Positions 58,049 through 64,000 of a stretch of DNA of 64,000 nucleotides are shown here, piece after piece. The DNA is taken from contig LATX02000211.1 in NCBI GenBank assembly GCA_001466705.2, forward strand, positions 2,046,001 through 2,110,000, given 5' to 3'. Every line of letters starts with the position of its first letter. Position 1 is the first letter of the stretch. The stretch is from Moniliophthora roreri. Lineage: Eukaryota > Basidiomycota > Agaricomycetes > Agaricales > Marasmiaceae. The position numbers and the translations under genes are program-made. The notes under the pieces were generated by a model that saw nothing but the letters and a program-made list of their open reading frames with translations, made no database searches and had not been told where the DNA came from.

Positions 58049-60292
58049 CTTATAGTCGCACTAGAACACCAGACTGTCAAAGGCGTGATACCCGGACAGT
58101 CGTGAACCGGTACATACCTTGAATGTTGTTTCGGCAAGAAGGACAGAGATGAGATGGAAATCAGAAGGCAACTTTGCAGATAAGATTATCACTCACGCGA
58201 GCGGCAATCATGATATCCGGTTTCCCAGGTTTTTCTTTTTCCTTTACACCACCAGGACGAACGCTCATGCTCATTCATGATTTTACTGCGACAGTATAGG
58301 ACTCATTTGGCTTCATGAGTGAGTAATATTTCATCTATTCGACGCTGATGCTGATTTAGGAGTTTTTTTTCGCTCAGGATTTTCGGCTTTCCAGCATTAA
58401 AACCCGACCGCAATTGCACGTAGATCCCCTCAGCCATTGTCTTTGAAGCTTTGAACGAGTATATGGACTTGATTGGGATGTGTGAGGTGCATAATTCAGT
58501 TTTTATGGTGCTTTTGCTGGCTGCTGACGAGCTTTTTTCTTCAGATTCCTGGCGTCTTGTAACTCGCATTGCAGCCGAACGCAGTCGTGGAGAACACTAG
58601 GGCAAGAGGAACAAGTCGCTCATATGCTGGAGGTCGGTTTACTAGGTGCGAGCATTGCGGCTTCATCGTTTAGCGGGGCTGGTCGTTGATATGCCTTTTC
58701 TACCTAGATTTCTTGTGCGTTCAACACCTCTGGTTCCGAAAACGTCGGCAGATACCATGGATATGAAGATGGAACGTTTTTGGATAGAAAATCAACTTTG
58801 TTACCTCGTAAACGCCGCCCATGCTGAATACCTCCAGCCTGTCCTACAATTCCTCCTACATAATCCTGGCGGACAGTAGGAGCACCGTTTTTGCTATCTT
58901 GGAAGCTCATACAGGCTGGCTTTACCGGAACCGTTCTACCTTGTGCGTTTGTCTTTCCCTTGCCGGCATGTTCCGGACCTGAGCGTCGTTTTAGGTCTAT
59001 ACTACGCCTTTGGCTCGCTTTCCCTACAACCAACGACTAGTACTCATAACGTCTGCCTATGATTAACAAGTTACTCTTCCCTTATTCTGGATATGGTTTT
59101 CCTCACGTTGTCGTCAGCGTCCTTGCCTGACATTCACCTCATCCTTAGGAAGACGATATTCGTGTGCATTGAGGAATATTACCACTGTAAGACCCGGTGA
59201 CAGTTGTACATCCAAACTCCAAATGTCAAGCGCAGTGCTTTGGTGGATTTGGAACTGCGCTCATTTTTTCGAGGACGTTGGAAGGGCGTACCTTTCACAT
59301 TTACTGCCGCCCAACTATGTGGAAACTGAAGTTTGTATCGACACTCTGTTCGTACTCCTACTGGCGCTCTTAACCCCAGCCTGCCCATGAGAGAGTCTAT
59401 GATACCTGCTCTCGCGCTCACCAGCGGCCTCACTTCATAATATCCCCCCATTCATCCACATCTGCGTAATCTCCGGCGCCCAATATTACCTGCGAAGACG
59501 TCTACGCCATCATTTCCTCATTTTCGCGGACATCGAAGCAAACGGAGAGACGAGGAGTGGTTAGGTTTGCAAATACCAACACCACCAGTTCCGATAACCC
59601 AGCTCCAGTACCTGCCGCTATCGGTACTATCCCATCGCCAATAGCGGCGCCTTCCCCATAAGATCATCCTCGACACCTTGAACATTTCACTGGCAGAACC
59701 CGAAGAAGGCGAAGCAAACTCAAGGAGTTAGGTACACGAGCAGGAAATGCGAATACCGAAGGTCGAGCGGAATAACTGCCTAGCGCGATCCCATACCTAT
59801 GTGATTGTGAATGACTTGGAAACAGCGCCGTCTTCAATTATGAATACGCCAGCTACAACCATAGCTACCGAAACTATCAGCGGCGGCTTCTCCATCACCA
59901 CCTCTACCTGTCCCGGCATTGGGACCGTTCCTCCACACCTCCCTTCCTCGCCATTCTCAGTACCAAACCAACGGTAATCGCCCGCCTACTAGTCTGACAA
60001 GCCTAAACAGGCTTGGGACAAGGGATTGCGGATAGTGATCCAGTTGAGTTCTATATTTTGGATCTGGAAAGGCGGCCTGTCCGCTCGACGTGAATAAGAA
60101 CTTTGACCCGTCAAGTTGGCATCAACGCAGCAAAGCGGTATATCCGACATCGGGGTTGAGCTGAAGATCCGAGTGATAATACAACGTCCATTGTGAATAC
60201 AATCGCCCCGAGCAAGCTCTGCTGGCCTCAGAAAGAAAACAAACGCAGACAGTCTAGACACTCACGAATGTTAGCACATTGCCTGTAACGAG
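58049..60292. other. No gene recognised; contains repeat copy R3
   Basis: Short overlapping ORFs (58303-58569, 58646-58879, 58704-59033, 59169-59451) without motifs. 59540-60000 is copy R3 of the degenerate repeat family. Confidence 0.4.
59540..60000 (+). repeat. Degenerate repeat family, copy R3
   Basis: Shares agcgcgatcccatacctatg with R4 (acacgatcccatacctgtgg) and caaccatagctaccgaaact with R1 and R4. Also accaccagttccgataaccc resembles R2. Confidence 0.6.
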
Positions 60293-60775
60293 CTATTCCC
60301 TTCCCATGTTCACTTCCTCGACGGTCTCTAAATCGTGCAATTGCGCAGGATTCCAAGGCCAATCCTCTCTGGTCAAACCGTTTGTGACCGATTCGATATA
60401 CCATTTGCAGTGTCTGGGTAAGGAGAGACACTGCTCTAGCCTCGCCAACTCCCCCAGTCGGGAGGGATCAAGCTTGCCCAAGTCATCATAGCTGGTCGCC
60501 AGAAGGAAGACGAGGTCTGCGTCCTTGGAATAACAGGACCTCCAGCGGATACAAGGATTCTCGTCACGGAGACCGCATTCTCTAATCAAGTATTCCTGCA
60601 GCTGGTATATTATGGAGATGATGTTGGCTGACTTGACCCTCTCCTCCTTTGAGATCACGTCGGCGTGTCTTGCAATACCACACAAATCTTCCAAGTTGAT
60701 GCCCATACCGAAAATAAACAAAGGAGGGTAGAACTTGTATGTTCGGACTGAAAAGTATTGCTTGGGCAATGCCAT
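60293..60775 (-). CDS. Hypothetical protein, 160 residues
   Basis: A single open exon from ATG 60775 (MALPKQYFSVRTYKFYPPLF) to stop 60293. Protein-like throughout: GMGINLEDLCGIARHADVIS, NIISIIYQLQEYLIRECGLR, FLLATSYDDLGKLDPSRLGE, WYIESVTNGLTREDWPWNPA. No membrane segment, signal peptide or known domain recognised. It is the longest credible ORF between 57.5 and 63.5 kb. Extra exons are possible on either side. Function cannot be stated. Confidence 0.55.
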   Translation of the reverse strand: MALPKQYFSVRTYKFYPPLFIFGMGINLEDLCGIARHADVISKEERVKSANIISIIYQLQEYLIRECGLRDENPCIRWRSCYSKDADLVFLLATSYDDLGKLDPSRLGELARLEQCLSLPRHCKWYIESVTNGLTREDWPWNPAQLHDLETVEEVNMGRE

Positions 60776-63555
60776 GAGGGTCTATGGTTCTTCGCGTTTC
60801 ATTGCATTACGGTCATCGAAAGTGAGTGGAGAGGCATTGTGCAGACCACACGGGAGCAGACCGCAGCATGGGTGCACCGTACCTTGTTAATCTTGGCCAG
60901 TTTTTCATATTCAGCCGCTTCTGCAGAGCTCTGAGCAGGTGGTGAGGCCCAGAAAAGAGAAACGAACCACCGCATCTTATTTGATCCCGATTGCTCCCGG
61001 CACGGCGCCCACGTGCTCTTCTATCGCGTCACGTGTTATCTATAGGCGTAACACTTCGCTATCTTCCGCTAGCCACCATCTAGTGTTCAATCCATTTTAC
61101 CCAACCTCGTTTTGTTCTATCCCCAAGCTCTCCTTGCATGGCCATGGTGTCGATAACTGAAACTCTCGTGCCGTGAATGCGCATGGCAAATCGACTGCAA
61201 TTTCCTCGCCTGGATGGAATTGTTCGTTGGGATATGAAATGGTTGTTCTCTGGTGTGTTTCGTCTATTACTTTCCCTTTTCCAGGCTGCTAATTGACTTT
61301 GGATGACAGGTATTATAATTTCGATTGGACCTTTTCTAGACTTGGATTTGTTGGATTTTGGAAGCAGACAATCTCTGGCCGCAGTCAGTGACAGCATTGG
61401 AATACATGGAAGATGCGGTCGGTGCGTTATCTTAGTTCCACTCCGCCAAAATCTCTTCTTGGATAGCTAACACTTTTATTCATCGAGCAGGTTGCTACCT
61501 CCCGAATATTAGGTGCATCACATCATACACCAACATATCGCGCGTTCGCATTCCGGTTTCGGTCCTCACGAAGACATAGTCGAAACACCCATAGAAGGCA
61601 AACTCTGGGAAGACTGACGACGTTCATGTCGGTCCACTTCAAACTTCACGCTTTCCTCATAATCTGACGACAATGTCCCTTCGTAGGTCTTCGCCGGTTT
61701 CAGCGCTACCAGCCACACGTCTAATAGACCCTCATGGCCACTACACTTCGATACTTCCTCAGCACTACGGGCTGATTTTTGATGACTGTCGCCCGCTGTA
61801 ATCATCGTTCGCTATGATGCCCACTGCTAGGATCGTCCTCGCCATCATGAATACTCTCCGTACAGGAACTGGAGCGTTGCCCGTGGACTCAAGATCTGAA
61901 CTTCGGTGGGCGCTCTGGAGAAGAAGAGAAGCTGTTGACGGAAAAGGAGAGATGAACTAAATGGGGTATTGTCAAAGGTGTGCTTCATTTCTCGCATAAT
62001 CCGTTTTCCTCGTCTTAATTCTGAATTATAGACGAACATTATACACGCGGGAAGAATTAAGCTAGCTTTTCATACATCCTCGGTCTACCATCTGCATACC
62101 CAACCCTCGCTTATTGGTATGTCTTCCGTGCCCCGTTATTCGAATCCCGAAACTGATGGTTGCTTACAGCCGCTTTTGGGCTGTCCTAGTCGAAGAATCA
62201 CCTACTCACACCTGTCACTGGAAACCCGTGGAAACTCGCAGAACGTCCTCGAACAATCACGCACGTAACGATGACGTACTCTAGACAGCTAGTGCAAACG
62301 CCAAAGGCTGAGAGGAACCATTGCCTAACACGATCCCATACCTGTGGTCTTGATGGCTTGGAAGCAGCGCCTACCAGCTTCATCTACGCTACAACCCATA
62401 GTTACCGCAACTGTCGACGGCGGCTTCTCCGTCACTGCCTCTACCTATCTCCGCATTATTACTGTTCCTCCTTTATCGTCCTCAGCACCAAACCGCCGAT
62501 AATTTATTGCTCACAGGTTCGAAGACCCTAAGCGTGCTACGGAAGGGGAACTGCGGAGGAAGACAGCTGAAGAGATTGATCAAAGGAACATATCAAGTCG
62601 CAGCAGTTATTACTCTGGCATGGTCGTTCCGGTGTTTCTATAGTATGCTGTCTCGTGGAAATGGTATGCCTTTTCGTCATATCTTCGGTAGTGTCGGTTG
62701 CTGATAAGGAGGCTCAGGATGCTGGGTACGTATACTGCCTCGTGAAGATATGTTGCCAGCGGACAATCCTTTTTTGTAGCGCCGATGCAAACCTCCTACA
62801 CGCAAGCACGTTTAAGGGTTCAAGTTGATACCTTGTTCCCCGAGGCTAGACCCTGTGCGAAGATATGTCGTTGTCCTCGATAATATCGAATTGAGGCATC
62901 CAGGAGAAGAGATGAATGTTATTTGAGAGCGGGCAGTCCGAGGCCGGCTTGGAGAGACAAGATTGAGGTATGTATAGACTGTTCGTTCCGGGAATTCGGG
63001 ATGCTGATCAGATTTGATACAGCTTTTGCTTCATCTCGGTAAACGCCATCACGATCCCTCGTTGAGTTCACGTTCTAAGAATGTGGCGAGGAGAGCTGTG
63101 ATTTTGATGCCCAGCATTCTGAGTGTCAATGCGCTACCCCTGTTGTTGCAGCTGGGGCTGCTTTCGTCTCTCCTTCGGACGTCAGCTTGCCGCTGGGGTC
63201 ACTTTTGGGCGATAGAGCGGATCATGGACAATCTGATGGTCACTATTCAATGGCAAACACTCAGTAGGCCATAGAACTCGATAGCGGACCCCTTATCCTC
63301 TCGAATAAACTGTACATTATCGTACTGCTCCATTATCTGTGAATTATACACCCATGTACGCCGATAATCATGGTGTGAATCAGCCAACCCTCAACGAGGA
63401 CGGCTGAGTATTGATGTATTGCTGTAAACAGTAGACGTGTGCAAGCAGTGTGCTGAATATACTTGTGCAACGCGCGTGGCAGTCTGCTCAAATACCTCAC
63501 TCTCGACCCTCATCATCTCCTACCACCATTACTTCTGAACACGGGCGAACGAGTT
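60776..63555. other. Gene-poor interval, includes repeat copy R4
   Basis: Only short unrelated ORFs. 61560-62520 is copy R4 of the degenerate family; 62530-63555 holds nothing I can support except the presumed NLR promoter. Confidence 0.45.
61560..62520 (+). repeat. Degenerate repeat family, copy R4
   Basis: The longest copy; contains blocks of both R1 (ctggaaac, agatctgaacttcg) and R2/R3 (gacgacgttcatgtcgg, cgatcccatacct), which shows that R1 and R2 are parts of one longer unit. Confidence 0.6.
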
Positions 63556-64000
63556 ATGTCGATGTTCAACAACAACCAAAACTTCAACATCAGTGGTGGG
63601 CACTTCAACAATAATACCAATTTTTACTCGGTAGATGACCGTGCGTGGCTTTCTTCTCTATACTCGCAATGTACCTGACCTGCATAACAGCTATTGGTCG
63701 CCTTTACGAATATATCAAGGACGTGGGTGCAGCCCATGATGCGGAAGCCCGATATCCGCCGCCTCAGTGCCATCCAGGCACACGTCAAGCAGTCCTGAAG
63801 GAAATTCATGACTGGATCTATAGCCCTGAACCACAGAATTACATATTCTGGCTCTATGGTCCAGCTGGTGCTGGAAAATCTGCAATTGCCCAAACAATTG
63901 CAGAAATGGGTCAGCAAGAGGGCTTCTTGGTCTCCAGCTTTTTCTTCTCGCGAGGAGACCTGAGGCGAAGCAATGCCAAGGCCTTGTTTCCAACCATTGC
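63556..64000 (+). CDS. NACHT-domain NLR, N-terminal part (runs off right edge)
   Basis: A STAND-type immune-like receptor of fungi. Start ATG 63556 (MSMFNNNQNFNISGGHF), exon 1 to 63640, a 50-bp intron (63641-63690), then exon 2 to the edge. The first 28 residues are an Asn/Gly-rich motif. After a linker (YPPPQCHPGTRQAVLKEIHD) comes the NTPase: IFWLYGPAGAGKSAIAQTIA contains the Walker A loop GPAGAGKS at about residues 84-91, and SSFFFSRGDLRRSNAKALFP is the usual strand with R-G-D after it. This matches the NWD2-like NACHT proteins abundant in Agaricomycetes. Walker B and C-terminal repeats lie outside the window. Known relatives sense non-self and trigger cell death; the role here is inferred from family. 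Confidence 0.92.

Overview
The window looks like nuclear DNA of a mushroom-forming basidiomycete (Agaricomycetes). Genes are broken by many introns of about 45-60 bp with GT...AG ends. The recognisable families are typical of that group: DUF6535 and DUF6534 membrane proteins, large P450 complements, NACHT-type NLRs with Asn/Gly-rich N-termini, and Ty3-type retroelements. The sequence is a scaffold: seven single N bases mark contig joins, and five of them are followed by sequence that repeats sequence already seen before the join, so several apparent duplications are probably assembly or allelic artefacts.

Layout. 1-2.4 kb: a DUF6535 gene (copy A, minus strand, running off the left edge). 3.3-3.8 kb: a possible broken coiled-coil ORF. 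4.3-18.2 kb: an oxidation and regulation block with P450-1, a conserved hypothetical protein, a short-chain dehydrogenase, P450-2 (3' end lost at a gap) and two paralogous C2H2 zinc-finger regulators. 19.4-27.7 kb: overlapping contig ends carrying one basidiomycete hypothetical gene in several partial copies, a Ty3/Gypsy element (LTR plus gag) lying 12 bp upstream of that gene's start codon, a T5orf172/GIY-YIG-like gene and a truncated hypothetical gene. 28.2-30.6 kb: P450-3. 31.3-45.9 kb: four more DUF6535 copies (B intact with a repeat-rich tail, C and D broken, E apparently intact), with an Fe(II)/2-oxoglutarate dioxygenase between C and D. 47.2-64 kb: gene-poor, repeat-rich DNA with an AT-rich TIR element containing a tRNA-like segment, a TIR transposon with GTAAGTAAC-type subterminal repeats and an 8-bp target duplication, a degenerate repeat family seen four times, a DUF6534-like gene, two hypothetical ORFs, and the start of a NACHT NLR at the right edge.

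How the genes may work together. Three P450s, an SDR and a 2OG dioxygenase lie within 35 kb of two related zinc-finger factors. That resembles a tailoring set for a small molecule, but no backbone enzyme (PKS, NRPS, terpene cyclase) is visible, so a pathway is only inferred. DUF6535 copies lie on both sides of this set and have multiplied with their 5' flanks; their function is unknown. The NLR and the hypothetical gene at 19-22 kb both begin with a short Asn/Gly-rich motif, a possible homotypic signalling element.
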